From: JAJZIH01 sp021785265
GTDB lineage: Bacteria; Pseudomonadota; Gammaproteobacteria; JAKAQQ01
Length of the DNA: 39,186 nt
Direction of reading: 5' to 3'
NCBI GenBank assembly: GCA_027338645.1
Contig: DAHWSH010000055.1
Coordinates: 1-39,186 of the forward strand
In this document: one piece after another, positions 15,276 through 23,805 of the stretch
Layout of the letters: each line of letters starts with the position of its first letter
Numbering within the stretch: the stretch's first letter is position 1
Translations under genes and position numbers: made by a program
Notes under the pieces: model-generated
Database searches by the model: none
Seen by the model: the letters and a program-made list of their open reading frames with translations, nothing else
What the model was told of the DNA's origin: nothing

Positions 15276-16994
15276 ATGTTTCGGGTCAACATCACGAATT
15301 CACGCGGCAAGGTCGAAGCGGTCACCTGCACGTCGGCCAGTGCCTCGATCGGCAAGTCGGACGAGAACCTGGTGCTCCTCCAGGGCTGGCAGGTGGCGAG
15401 ACGTCATGCCACCATCTACCAGGACGACAATCTCCTGTATGTGAAGGAAGAGTCCTCGAGTTTTCCCACGAAGGTGAACGGGCAGCGGATCACCGGGGTC
15501 CATGGTCCCCTGGCGGAAGCCGACGTCATCGAGATCGGGGCCTACCGGATCGGGGTCGAACTGACGACCGAGACGCGCGTCACGCAGGATCCCCTGGCCA
15601 TGCCCGCAGCCGATTCCCGTCCAAAAGGCGGGATCCAGGCTCCGGCTGCGCCCGCGAACGAGCCGATGACCGAAAAGAAGCCCGCACCAGCGGCGACGGC
15701 CGAGCATGCCCAGAGCTTTGCCAAGCTGCGGCTGATCCAGGAACGGCTGATCTCGCGGATGGATTTCCGGCGCATCGACACGAGCAAGATGGAGGAGTCC
15801 GAACTCCGGCAGAAAACCCAGGAGCTGATCGAGGAGATCATCAACGAGGATCCGACCATGGCGTCCGATCCCCAACGGGGGCAGTTGGCCCAAAACGCCC
15901 TGAACGAGGCGGTGGGACTGGGTGCGCTCGAGATGCTTCTCGCGGATGACAGCGTCACGGAAATCATGGTCAACCGCTACGATCAGGTCTACGTCGAGCG
16001 TAAAGGGCAGCTCGGGGAGTCCCAGATCGCCTTTTCGGGGGACAAGGCCGTTCTCTCCACGATCGAGCGCATCATCGCCCCGCTGGGCCGGCGGATCGAC
16101 GAAGCCTCACCGATGGTCGATGGACGACTCAAGGACGGTTCGCGCGTGAACGCCATCATCCCCCCCCTGGCGCTCAAGGGACCTTGCATCACGATCCGCA
16201 AGTTCTCCAAACGCCGGCTCAACGACGAGGACCTCGTGACGTTCAAGTCGGCGAACCACCCCATGATGGCCTTTCTCAAACTGGCCGTTCAGCAACGGCG
16301 GAACATCCTGATTTCGGGAGGAACCGGCTCGGGCAAGACGACCTTGCTCAATGTCCTGTCCAACTTCATCCCGGACAGCGACCGGGTGGTCACCATCGAG
16401 GATGCGGCCGAACTCCGACTCTACCAGCCCAACCTGGTGTCCTTGGAGGCCCGGCCGGCCAACATCGAAGGGGAGGGCGCGGTCACCATCCGCGACCTCG
16501 TCCGGAATAGCCTGCGGATGCGGCCGGACCGGATCGTCGTCGGGGAGTGCCGGGGAGGGGAGGCCTTGGACATGCTGCAGGCCATGAACACGGGGCATGA
16601 CGGTTCGCTCACGACGGTCCATGCCAATGCACCCCGCGACACCCTGTCCCGCCTCGAGGTCATGGTGCTCATGGCCGGGATGGAACTGCCGATTCTTGCG
16701 ATTCGCCAGCAGATTTCCTCGGCGATCCACCTGATCGTGCAGCAGACGCGTTTCTCCTGTGGTAGCCGCAAGATCACGCACATCACCGAGGTCACCGGGA
16801 TGGAAAACCAGACCATCCAGTTGCAGGACATCTTCCTTTTCAAACAGGAGGGCTACGGCCCCGACCACAAGATCCAGGGCCGCTTCGTGGCCACCGGGCG
16901 GATCCCTGAATTCTACGAGGATCTGCAGCGGCGGGGGATCGAAGTCGACCGCAACATCTTTTTTGAAGACCAGAAAGGAGGCGGCCCGTCATGA
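15276..16994 (+). CDS. cpaF: FHA-CpaF fusion: Tad secretion ATPase
   Basis: A 572-residue fusion. Residues 1-100 are an FHA-like domain (TSASASIGKSDENLVLL, VARRHATIYQDDNLLYV, KVNGQRI). A Pro/Ala linker (about 105-145) leads to a full CpaF/TadA ATPase. The ATPase has the ASPMVDGRLKDGSRVNAIIP region, Walker A GGTGSGKTT with Lys354, and Walker B-type RIVVGECRGGEALDM with Glu424. The HANAPRDTLSRLE segment follows. Known role: hexameric cytoplasmic motor for Flp pilus assembly. The FHA loop has VARRHA where VSRRHA is usual, so the phosphate-contacting Ser is Ala. GGGAGG lies 9 bases upstream of the ATG. Confidence 0.93.
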   Translation: MFRVNITNSRGKVEAVTCTSASASIGKSDENLVLLQGWQVARRHATIYQDDNLLYVKEESSSFPTKVNGQRITGVHGPLAEADVIEIGAYRIGVELTTETRVTQDPLAMPAADSRPKGGIQAPAAPANEPMTEKKPAPAATAEHAQSFAKLRLIQERLISRMDFRRIDTSKMEESELRQKTQELIEEIINEDPTMASDPQRGQLAQNALNEAVGLGALEMLLADDSVTEIMVNRYDQVYVERKGQLGESQIAFSGDKAVLSTIERIIAPLGRRIDEASPMVDGRLKDGSRVNAIIPPLALKGPCITIRKFSKRRLNDEDLVTFKSANHPMMAFLKLAVQQRRNILISGGTGSGKTTLLNVLSNFIPDSDRVVTIEDAAELRLYQPNLVSLEARPANIEGEGAVTIRDLVRNSLRMRPDRIVVGECRGGEALDMLQAMNTGHDGSLTTVHANAPRDTLSRLEVMVLMAGMELPILAIRQQISSAIHLIVQQTRFSCGSRKITHITEVTGMENQTIQLQDIFLFKQEGYGPDHKIQGRFVATGRIPEFYEDLQRRGIEVDRNIFFEDQKGGGPS

Positions 16995-17851
16995 GTGCGA
17001 CCGCGACGTACTGGCTGATCGGCATCTGCGGCTTTGGCGCCGCCGCCGCGCTGTTCATCCTTTTGGGCCAGGCCCTGGGCTTGGGCGCCCGCTGGCAGAA
17101 GGAGCGGATCAAGGAGACGGCCTCGCGGGATCTGGCCGATCTCTTCGTCTTCATCGATTACAACAAGCTGGCCATGGTCCAGTTTGCGGCCTATCTCCTC
17201 CTGCCGGTCATCCTCTGGATCGTGACCCAGAACCCGGTGTTCACCGCCCTCAGCCTGGTCGTTCCCTTTGTGGCGCCCAAGATCGTGGTCGGGATGATGC
17301 GCAAGCGTCGCCTCAAGCAGTTTGCCTCGCAGTTTCCGGATGCGATGATGATGATGGCGGCTTCCTTGCGTGCCGGCACCAGCCTGGCCGTGGCTCTCGA
17401 GAATCTGGTGAATGAGACCAAGCCGCCGATCAACCAGGAGTTTGCCCTCATGCTCCGTGCCCAGAAACTGGGTGCCAGTTTCGAGGACTCCCTGAAGGAC
17501 ATGGAAACGCGCCTGCCGATCCAGGAGTTCATCATGTTCTCGGCGGGCCTTCGCATCGCCCGCGAGACCGGCGGCAACCTGGCGGACATGCTCGAGTCGC
17601 TTGCGGATACGATCTACCGCAAGATGCAGGTGGAGGGAAAGATCGAGAGCCTGACCGCACAGGGGAAGGTCCAGGGCGCGGTCATGGCCGGCCTGCCGCT
17701 TTTCCTCATGCTGGTTTTGGACTTGATGCAACCCAAGGCCATGCATCCGTTATTTCATACCCTGACCGGATGGATCGTGCTCGGCGTGATCGCCTTCATG
17801 GAAGCCATGGGCTGGTACGGGATCCGGCGCATCACGAGTATCGACGTATGA
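16991..17851 (+). CDS. tadB: Tad inner-membrane platform protein TadB
   Basis: A 286-residue membrane protein of the GspF/TadB family. It has one N-terminal helix (LIGICGFGAAAALFILLGQA), two around residues 60-95 and two at the C-terminus. The cytoplasmic T2SSF domain reads FPDAMMMMAASLRAGTSLAVALENL, then LPIQEFIMFSAGLRIARETGGNLADMLE. Known role: with TadC it forms the platform coupling the CpaF motor to pilin addition. The start overlaps the cpaF stop by ATGA and the stop overlaps tadC the same way. Confidence 0.92.
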   Translation: MSATATYWLIGICGFGAAAALFILLGQALGLGARWQKERIKETASRDLADLFVFIDYNKLAMVQFAAYLLLPVILWIVTQNPVFTALSLVVPFVAPKIVVGMMRKRRLKQFASQFPDAMMMMAASLRAGTSLAVALENLVNETKPPINQEFALMLRAQKLGASFEDSLKDMETRLPIQEFIMFSAGLRIARETGGNLADMLESLADTIYRKMQVEGKIESLTAQGKVQGAVMAGLPLFLMLVLDLMQPKAMHPLFHTLTGWIVLGVIAFMEAMGWYGIRRITSIDV

Positions 17852-18726
17852 TCTGGTATATCCTGATTGCCGTCTCGGTGGCCGGTTCGGTCATCCTGGT
17901 CTTCTGGTGGATCGCCGCGATGCACGAGGAGGTGCCGGACGACGAGCGGCAATACCTGGATCCACTGCCCCCCCTCCTCCGGGTGATCTGGCCGATCATC
18001 CGGTTTTTGGCCTACTACCTCTGTTCCCGCCTGCCGGCCCAGTTGCTCGAAAATACGCACCAGCAGCTGGCACGGGCGGGGGCCACCTACATGATGAACG
18101 CAGAGGAGTTTTTCGCGAGCCGCGTGTTTGCCGGGGTCGTCACGTTCGTGATCGCCTTCATGGCACTCAAGCCCCTGGGCGGCATGCTGGGGGTGGTGCT
18201 TCCCCTGCTCGTGGGCATCTTGGGGTTTTTCTACCCACTGATCTGGCTCCGGAACCGCTACGAATCGCGGCGCAAGGACATCCTCAAGGCGCTGCCCATG
18301 TACCTTGACTACTTCACCCTCGCCATCGAGGCCGGTCTGAACCTGGCCGGTGCGCTCGCGCAGACCGTCGAGAAGGGGCCGGCAGGCCCCATGCGGCAGG
18401 AACTCTTCCTGGTCCTGCGCGATATCCGCTCCGGGCTCACGCGGGCCGATGCCTTGAGGCGGATGGACACCCGGCTCAAGATCCCGGAAGTGAGTTCGGT
18501 GGTCTCGGCCATCGTCCAGGCGGAACAGGTGGGCGCCAGTGTCGGCAAGGTCATGCGGGTGCAGGCGGAACGCCGGCGCATGGAACGGTTCCAGCGGGCT
18601 GAGAAACTGGCCATGGAGGCGCCGGTCAAGCTGATGCTGCCCCTGGTTCTTTTCATCTTTCCCACGACCTTCATCGTGCTGGCTTTCCCGATCATCATGA
18701 TGATCAAGCAGCAAGGCGTGATGTGA
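17848..18726 (+). CDS. tadC: Tad inner-membrane platform protein TadC
   Basis: A 292-residue GspF-fold protein, partner of TadB. It starts MIWYILIAVSVAGSVILVFW and has helices near residues 87-130 and at the end. The T2SSF core contains LPMYLDYFTLAIEAGLNLAGAL and EVSSVVSAIVQAEQVGASVG. The final helix LMLPLVLFIFPTTFIVLAF is typical. The start is ATG 17848 overlapping the tadB stop; a longer in-frame extension upstream lies inside tadB and is rejected. The stop overlaps the DUF192 gene by GTGA. Confidence 0.92.
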   Translation: MIWYILIAVSVAGSVILVFWWIAAMHEEVPDDERQYLDPLPPLLRVIWPIIRFLAYYLCSRLPAQLLENTHQQLARAGATYMMNAEEFFASRVFAGVVTFVIAFMALKPLGGMLGVVLPLLVGILGFFYPLIWLRNRYESRRKDILKALPMYLDYFTLAIEAGLNLAGALAQTVEKGPAGPMRQELFLVLRDIRSGLTRADALRRMDTRLKIPEVSSVVSAIVQAEQVGASVGKVMRVQAERRRMERFQRAEKLAMEAPVKLMLPLVLFIFPTTFIVLAFPIIMMIKQQGVM

Positions 18727-19076
18727 GGCAGGGCCGTGTCGAGGATGCCCATGGACAGGTTCTTCTGCATGAGGTGTGGCGCACGACGAACGCTTGGGAA
18801 CGCGGGCGTGGTCTTCTGGCGCGGCCCGCCCTCAATCCCGGTCAGGGACTCTGGATCGACCGCTGCGGCTCGATCCATACCTGGGGCATGCGCTATGTCC
18901 TGGATGTGGTGTTCATGAACGACGAGGGCGTGGTCCTCAAGGTGGTCGGTGGCCTGTGCCCGTTCCGTTTCGCGATGGCCCGAGGAGCCCGCCGGGTGCT
19001 TGAACTCCCGGCCGGAACCCCGATGGCGCGGGATCTGGCCCCGGGCCGAGCACTCCGCTGGCGGGAATGGCCATGA
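18723..19076 (+). CDS. DUF192 family protein
   Basis: A 117-residue protein matching DUF192: RGLLARPALNPGQGLWIDRC, HTWGMRYVLDVVFMNDEGVV and ARRVLELPAG. Full-length members usually carry a signal peptide; this one has none, so it may be cytoplasmic. It starts with GTG inside the tadC stop and ends overlapping the next gene, so it is translated as part of the Tad operon. DUF192 proteins have no settled biochemical function. They recur in Tad clusters of several proteobacteria, which suggests an accessory role. Confidence 0.85.
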   Translation: MRQGRVEDAHGQVLLHEVWRTTNAWERGRGLLARPALNPGQGLWIDRCGSIHTWGMRYVLDVVFMNDEGVVLKVVGGLCPFRFAMARGARRVLELPAGTPMARDLAPGRALRWREWP

Positions 19077-19558
19077 GACGCCGCCGGCTGCTGCTGGCCG
19101 CCGCGGGACTCCTCTTGTCGGGATGTGCCACGAGCCCGTCCGGACACCACCTCACGGTCCTCACCCAGAGGGCACAGGCGGCCTACGACAAAGGACAGCT
19201 GGCCCAGGCGTTGGCCGATTACCGGGCCTTGGCCGGACGTCTCCATGACCCCTCGGTCTGGACCCGTGTGGGGAATCTCTACGCCTTGGAGGGCCACCCG
19301 CAAAAGGCCGTCCAGGCCTACCTCAAAGCCACGACGCTCGATCCCCAGGATGGCCAGGCGTGGTACAACCTGGGGGTCGTTCGTCTGCGCATGGCGTGGG
19401 CTACCCTGATCCAGGCTTACAACATGACGCCACCGGCTGATCCGGTCCGGAAAAAGATCGAGGAGGTGATCCGTCTCCTCAAGAAAATGCCCCGGACAAG
19501 CCGCCCCCCCCCTGTCAGCGATAGCGCCCATCCCCCGCGGGCCGGCGGCCCTTCCTGA
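19073..19558 (+). CDS. TPR lipoprotein (TadD-like)
   Basis: A 161-residue protein with a lipoprotein signal, RRRRLLLAAAGLLLSGC, lipid site Cys18. TPR-like repeats follow: AQAAYDKGQLAQALADYRAL, WTRVGNLYALEGHPQKAVQAY and AWYNLGVVRLRMAWATLIQAY. Known analogues: TadD and PilF/PilW-type lipoproteins help secretin assembly at the outer membrane. The start at 19073 overlaps the DUF192 stop (ATGA) with GGGA at a better spacing than ATG 19067. The C-terminus is proline-rich. TadD function is inferred from domain type and operon position. Confidence 0.82.
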   Translation: MRRRRLLLAAAGLLLSGCATSPSGHHLTVLTQRAQAAYDKGQLAQALADYRALAGRLHDPSVWTRVGNLYALEGHPQKAVQAYLKATTLDPQDGQAWYNLGVVRLRMAWATLIQAYNMTPPADPVRKKIEEVIRLLKKMPRTSRPPPVSDSAHPPRAGGPS

Positions 19559-20298
19559 TGTTCCGGTCTCTGATCCGGCGCGGGCAGCGGGAGCGGGGGC
19601 AAGCCCTCGTGGAGTACCTGATCGTCCTTCCCTCCCTCCTGCTCCTCATCCTCGGCACGATCCAGTTCGCCTTGGTCTTCATGGCCAAATCCACACTCGA
19701 TCTCGCGGCCTTCGACGGGGCACGCAACGGAGCGGTCAACAACGCCTCCCTGTCCTCGATCAAGGAAGGGGTGGCCGAGGGACTGGCCCCCCTCTACCAA
19801 AAGGGCATGACCGGTACCCCCTCGCTCACGGGTGCCGTGGAAGCCCGGGGACTCGCCTTGCTCGCCGCTGAAAACCCGCTGACGGTCAAGATCACCATCC
19901 TGAACCCGAGCACTCAGGCTTTCCAGGACTTCGCGACCCAGGTTCCCTTCGTGACGCCGTCCGGCTCGGTGAGCTATATGCAGGCGATTCCCAATGCGCG
20001 GCTCCTCTACAAATCCACGACCCCGGGGCCCAACTCGAAAGAAGACATCCAGGACGCGAACCTGCTCAAGGTCCGCGTTCATTACTGCTATCCCCTGATC
20101 ATTCCGCTCATCAATACCACGATCCGAACCATCATGTCGCTCGCGAATGCGCCTCCGAGTTCCTCATGGATCCTCACGCATGCGAGTTACATCGGACAAG
20201 ACACCGCAGCCTGGGATCAGGCCTGTTACGCACAGTCAGGCATGCCGATCGAGGCGGACGGAACCGCACTCATGCAGTCACCGGCGATCCAGTCCTGA
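19558..20298 (+). CDS. tadE: TadE-type pseudopilin
   Basis: A 246-residue TadE-like protein. Its N-terminus RERG-QALVEYLIVLPSLLLLIL has the processing box: Gly14/Gln15 cleavage gives Glu+5 and Tyr+6. KSTLDLAAFDGARNGAVNN then gives the TadE pattern. Known of the family: prepilin-peptidase-processed minor pseudopilin required for Flp assembly. It starts at TGATG overlapping the TPR gene stop by one base. It is the last gene of the continuous overlap series; the next gene is 110 bases away. Confidence 0.85.
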   Translation: MFRSLIRRGQRERGQALVEYLIVLPSLLLLILGTIQFALVFMAKSTLDLAAFDGARNGAVNNASLSSIKEGVAEGLAPLYQKGMTGTPSLTGAVEARGLALLAAENPLTVKITILNPSTQAFQDFATQVPFVTPSGSVSYMQAIPNARLLYKSTTPGPNSKEDIQDANLLKVRVHYCYPLIIPLINTTIRTIMSLANAPPSSSWILTHASYIGQDTAAWDQACYAQSGMPIEADGTALMQSPAIQS

Positions 20299-20408
20299 TG
20301 AGGGTCGCCGAGCATCCAGTCCACCACGAGAGAGAACAAAAACAGTTGAGTTCACCCCGATCGATTTCCATCCACGCCCGTCCACCTTTTCGTCATTGGA
20401 GAATCAAC

Positions 20409-21059
20409 ATGCTCAGACGCCTTGCCCTGGTTTTTTTTCTGGCGCTTCCCGCCGTGGCAGCCGCCCAGGGATTCAGCTCGGCTTTCGAATTTTCACATGC
20501 ACAGACCGGTTTCGACATCAACGGATCGACCTACAAGACCCACATCACCGAAGCCGGCATCCAGCTCGGCCATTACTGGTACCACCACCTCGTGGACGTG
20601 GCCTTCCGGGGGGGCTACCTCGGAGTGACGCAGGACACCAATCCCGCACTCACCGGGCTCAATCTCGGGGGTTACTATGCAGGGGCTTCGATCACCTCCT
20701 TCATTCCCATCCAGAAAATCTGGGGATTCACCCTGGAGCTCGCAGGCACCTATCACCGGGTGAGTGACAGCGTCGGTCCCGAGCAATACCGGCTCCGGTG
20801 GCTGGGTGTGGCGTCCCGCGCGGGTGCCTGGTACCGGCTCTGGGCGGCCCGTTTCTCAGCGGGGCTCTACGTCCGGAACTTCAGCGGCAGCCAGTTGCTT
20901 TCCGGAAAGACGAACGTGACGAGTCCGATTGCGGGCGACACGCTGAGCGGTTTCTATGCCGGTCTTTCCTTCTATACCAGTCCGCATGGGCGCGTGGCCT
21001 TTTTTGCCGATACCGGAAGCTACCAGTCCCTCATGCTGTCCTTCCGTTACGGGTTCTGA
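20409..21059 (+). CDS. Small outer-membrane beta-barrel protein
   Basis: A 216-residue protein with a signal peptide (LALVFFLALPAVAAAQG). The mature part has alternating polar/hydrophobic strands rich in Tyr, Phe and Gly, such as LNLGGYYAGASITSFIPIQ and FYAGLSFYTSPHGRVAFFA. It ends SLMLSFRYGF with the C-terminal Phe used for outer-membrane insertion. An eight-stranded OmpA/OmpW-sized barrel is inferred. No family name is assigned. GGAG is 7 bases before the ATG. It may be co-transcribed with the Tad genes or be separate. Confidence 0.7.
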   Translation: MLRRLALVFFLALPAVAAAQGFSSAFEFSHAQTGFDINGSTYKTHITEAGIQLGHYWYHHLVDVAFRGGYLGVTQDTNPALTGLNLGGYYAGASITSFIPIQKIWGFTLELAGTYHRVSDSVGPEQYRLRWLGVASRAGAWYRLWAARFSAGLYVRNFSGSQLLSGKTNVTSPIAGDTLSGFYAGLSFYTSPHGRVAFFADTGSYQSLMLSFRYGF

Positions 21060-21261
21060 GCAGGAGACTGGGACGCGGGAGGCCGCGGGTGAGCGGAGCG
21101 GGATCGGGGATCTTTTTCCGGTTCGGCCCCCCGCGGGTTTGACCGGCCTCAGGCTCGATTGACGGGACGGATGGGTTCTGCTGTGATTCAGAGATCCGGT
21201 GTGCGGTGACGACCCGACCCCGCGGGTGGTTCCCCGTTTCTTCCCGGATCCCGGAGGTGTC

Positions 21262-22920
21262 ATGAAAAGATTGGGTTGGTTCTCGGTATTTTTTCTCCTG
21301 ATGGGTGGTGTGGCGAGGGTCCCGGCATCTCCGCTCCAAGGTCCCGTGACGCCTTATTTCCAGTCGATCGCGACCCTGCACCGGGAACTCCGGTCGGGGG
21401 CGATCACCGATGTCGCGCTCGTCCGGGATTTCATCGAACGGATCCAGCTTCTGAACCACGAGGGACCCCGGCTGAACGCGGTCATCGTGCTCAACCCCCA
21501 GGCACTCGCGATCGCCCGTGAACGGGAGGCTCTGCTCCGGGCCGGACGGGGCCATGGCCTCCTCTTCGGGATCCCCGTGCTCCTCAAGGACAACATCGAC
21601 ACCCGCGCGATGGCGACCACGGCCGGATCGCTTGCGCTCGAAGGCCCACCGCCCTCCCGCAATGCCACGATCGTGAACCGGCTGGAACGGGCCGGCGCCA
21701 TCATTCTCGGGAAAGCCAACCTCAGTGAGTGGGCCGACTTCCGATCCAGCCACGCCACGAGCGGATGGAGCGCGGTCGGCGGTCTCACCCGGAATCCCTA
21801 CGTTCTCTCGCGCAACGCCTGTGGATCGAGTTCGGGCTCGGCCGTGGCCGTTGCGGCCGGGCTGGTTCCGGTGGCCATCGGCACCGAGACCGACGGCTCG
21901 CTGACCTGCCCGGCTTCGGTCGATGGCATCGTCGACATCAAGCCGACCTTGGGGCTCGTGAGCCGTGCCGGCATCGTCCCGATTGCACACAGCCAGGATG
22001 ATCCCGGTCCCATGGCCCGCAGCGTGGCGGATGCGGCGGCCGTCCTCACCGTGATCGCCGGTTCCGATCCGCGTGACCCCTGGACGAAGAACGCGAATCG
22101 TCATAGGACTGACTACACCCGTTTTCTCAAGCGGGGGCAGCTCCGGGGCAAACGGATCGGCGTGGTCTGCGGTCTCGTGGGAACGAGTCCCGCGGTGCGC
22201 CGGATTCTCGACGACAGCGTGGCGGCTCTCAGGAGTCGGGGAGCCACGGTCATGGCGGTCCGGCTTCCCAACCTCCATCGCTACGGCAAGTCCGAGTTCA
22301 CCACCCTGCTCTACGAGTTCAAGCATGACCTCAATGATTACCTGGCCCACCGGCAGGGACTGCCCGTGCACAACCTGGCCCAGCTGATCGCCTTCGACCG
22401 CGCTCATGCCCGCCGGGAAATGCCCTGGTTCGGGCAGGATCTCTTCCTTCGTGCCGAGCGCATGGGTCCGCTTTCGACTCCGGCCTACCGGCACGCCCTG
22501 GCTCGGGCCAAGTCACTGACCGGACCTTTGGGCATCGAGGCCGCACTCCGGGCCCACCACCTATCGGCGCTCATGGCCCCGGGCGAGGGACCGGCCTGGA
22601 CCACGGATCTGGTCGACGGGGATCACGGGACCGCGGGGGGGGACAGTCCGGCTGCCGTGGCGGGGTACCCCTCCATCACCGTACCAGCCGGAAATGTGCA
22701 TGGACTCCCTGTCGGGGTTACGTTTTTTGCCGGGAAGTGGTCCGAGCCCACCCTGATCGGGATCGCCTATGATTTCGAGAAAGCGACCCGCCAGAGAATC
22801 CGTCCGCAGTTTTTCACGCGGACGCCCATCGCCCCCGTGTTGCCGACCCGAGCCATGCTGGTGGGGAACCCGCCGCCCCCGCTCACGGTCCGCCCAGTCC
22901 CCCTCTGTCCGGGACCCTAG
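21262..22920 (+). CDS. Exported amidase-signature hydrolase
   Basis: A 552-residue amidase of the amidase-signature family with an N-terminal signal peptide (FSVFFLLMGGVARVPAS), so it probably acts in the periplasm. The Ser-cisSer-Lys triad is visible: Lys109 in PVLLKDNID, cis-Ser189 in CGSSSGSA and nucleophile Ser213 in GTETDGSLTCPAS. The 24-residue spacing between the serines is standard. Known reaction type: hydrolysis of an amide to acid and amine; substrates range from amino-acid amides to peptide amides. GGAGG precedes the ATG by 4 bases. The substrate cannot be read from sequence. It ends at a strong stem-loop. Confidence 0.9.
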   Translation: MKRLGWFSVFFLLMGGVARVPASPLQGPVTPYFQSIATLHRELRSGAITDVALVRDFIERIQLLNHEGPRLNAVIVLNPQALAIAREREALLRAGRGHGLLFGIPVLLKDNIDTRAMATTAGSLALEGPPPSRNATIVNRLERAGAIILGKANLSEWADFRSSHATSGWSAVGGLTRNPYVLSRNACGSSSGSAVAVAAGLVPVAIGTETDGSLTCPASVDGIVDIKPTLGLVSRAGIVPIAHSQDDPGPMARSVADAAAVLTVIAGSDPRDPWTKNANRHRTDYTRFLKRGQLRGKRIGVVCGLVGTSPAVRRILDDSVAALRSRGATVMAVRLPNLHRYGKSEFTTLLYEFKHDLNDYLAHRQGLPVHNLAQLIAFDRAHARREMPWFGQDLFLRAERMGPLSTPAYRHALARAKSLTGPLGIEAALRAHHLSALMAPGEGPAWTTDLVDGDHGTAGGDSPAAVAGYPSITVPAGNVHGLPVGVTFFAGKWSEPTLIGIAYDFEKATRQRIRPQFFTRTPIAPVLPTRAMLVGNPPPPLTVRPVPLCPGP

Positions 22921-22928
22921 GCCAGAAC

Positions 22929-22955
22929 GGTGCCGGGGATCCACCGCCCGGCACC
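22929..22955. terminator. Stem-loop between convergent genes
   Basis: GGTGCCGGG (22929-22937) and CCCGGCACC (22947-22955) form a perfect 9-bp stem with a 9-base loop. It lies in the 37 bases between the amidase stop and the stop of the minus-strand small gene. Only short T-runs follow; function is inferred from position. Confidence 0.6.
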
Positions 22956-22957
22956 CT

Positions 22958-23158
22958 TCAGTCTTTGGTGAGCAGCGAACTCAGGGAATCGCCGTGGGTT
23001 TGGGTCTCGCCTTTGTCGTTGTAGGTGAGGTCAGTCCGGGGGTCATAACGGCCGACGAGTTTGCCCCGTACGTCCTTTGCGGATCGGCGGCCGTCCTCCT
23101 CCGTGTCCAGGTAACCGAGCGTCTCTCCGCGGACATTCTTGAGCAGCTTGCGTTTCAT
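22958..23158 (-). CDS. Small glycine-turn repeat protein
   Basis: A 66-residue hydrophilic protein: MKRKLLKNVRGETLGYLDTE, then DVRGKLVGRYDPRTDLTYND and a terminal GDSLSSLLTKD. The repeated G-x-x-x-G-Y/R-Y-D pattern suggests a small beta-meander like the so-called beta-flower proteins. GGAGG is 6 bases before the ATG, so translation is well supported. It follows the methyltransferase gene by 49 bases on the same strand and may be the last gene of that operon. Function is unknown. Confidence 0.65.
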   Translation of the reverse strand: MKRKLLKNVRGETLGYLDTEEDGRRSAKDVRGKLVGRYDPRTDLTYNDKGETQTHGDSLSSLLTKD

Positions 23159-23208
23159 GTCGAGCCTCCATCTCAGGGGAATCTGGGATCCATGATAACT
23201 CCCCCGGT

Positions 23209-23805
23209 TCAGGGATTGCGAAAGGCGAGGATTTGAACGACCGCTCCCCGACCGGTGTGAAAACGACCCTCCCGGACCTCCCGCTCGGTTTCCTGGGCGA
23301 TCTCGAAGGAGAGTCCGGCGAGATCGGATCGGAGCTCTTCCAAAGTCGGCATGAGATCCGGATCCTGGGGGCCACCCGTGCCCCGGCCGATCTGGTGGGG
23401 CGTGTAGGCTTCGAGGACCAGGGCTCCGCCGCAGACGAGCCCGGTTGCGGCCTCGCGGCTGAGACGCCGGCGGATCGCGGAAGGCAGATGGCAGAAGATC
23501 GAGACGATCACCGCCCAGTGTCCGGGCTCGATCCGGAAGTCAGCGAGATCCATGACGAGGGTCGTGAGCGCGAGACCCCGCTCACGGGCCTGGGCTCGGG
23601 CTTTCTCCAGGCCCACGGCCGACTGGTCGATGCCGGTGACGTCGAACCCTCGCGAGGCCAGAAAGAGGCCGTTGCGTCCCTCGCCTTCGGCGAGCGACAG
23701 AACCCGTCCCTTGGGCAAGCGGTCGACCACCGCAGCCAGGAAATCGTTGGGACGGGTTCCGTAGGCGTAGCCCGGTTCGGCATAACGCTGATCCCAAGCG
23801 TTCAC
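23209..23805 (-). CDS. Class I SAM methyltransferase (TehB-like)
   Basis: A 198-residue methyltransferase. It begins WDQRYAEPGYAYGTRPNDFL, the N-terminus of the TehB/thiol-methylase-like group. SAM-binding motif I is VLSLAEGEGRNGLFLA, followed by FDVTGIDQSA. Later come IVSIFCHLP and GGALVLEAYTP. Known relatives methylate tellurite, selenite, thiols or small acids. The GTG start overlaps the upstream SQR stop by four bases (GTGA), so it is translationally coupled to sulfide oxidation. I infer a sulfur or chalcogen substrate from that context; the sequence alone does not prove it. Confidence 0.82.
   Translation of the reverse strand: MNAWDQRYAEPGYAYGTRPNDFLAAVVDRLPKGRVLSLAEGEGRNGLFLASRGFDVTGIDQSAVGLEKARAQARERGLALTTLVMDLADFRIEPGHWAVIVSIFCHLPSAIRRRLSREAATGLVCGGALVLEAYTPHQIGRGTGGPQDPDLMPTLEELRSDLAGLSFEIAQETEREVREGRFHTGRGAVVQILAFRNP

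Noticed and set aside
21080..21150. CCGCGGG and CCCGCGG around GATCTTTTT as a terminator of the small barrel gene.
   Set aside because: The arms are about 45 bases apart and the T-run lies inside the loop, so the geometry is wrong.
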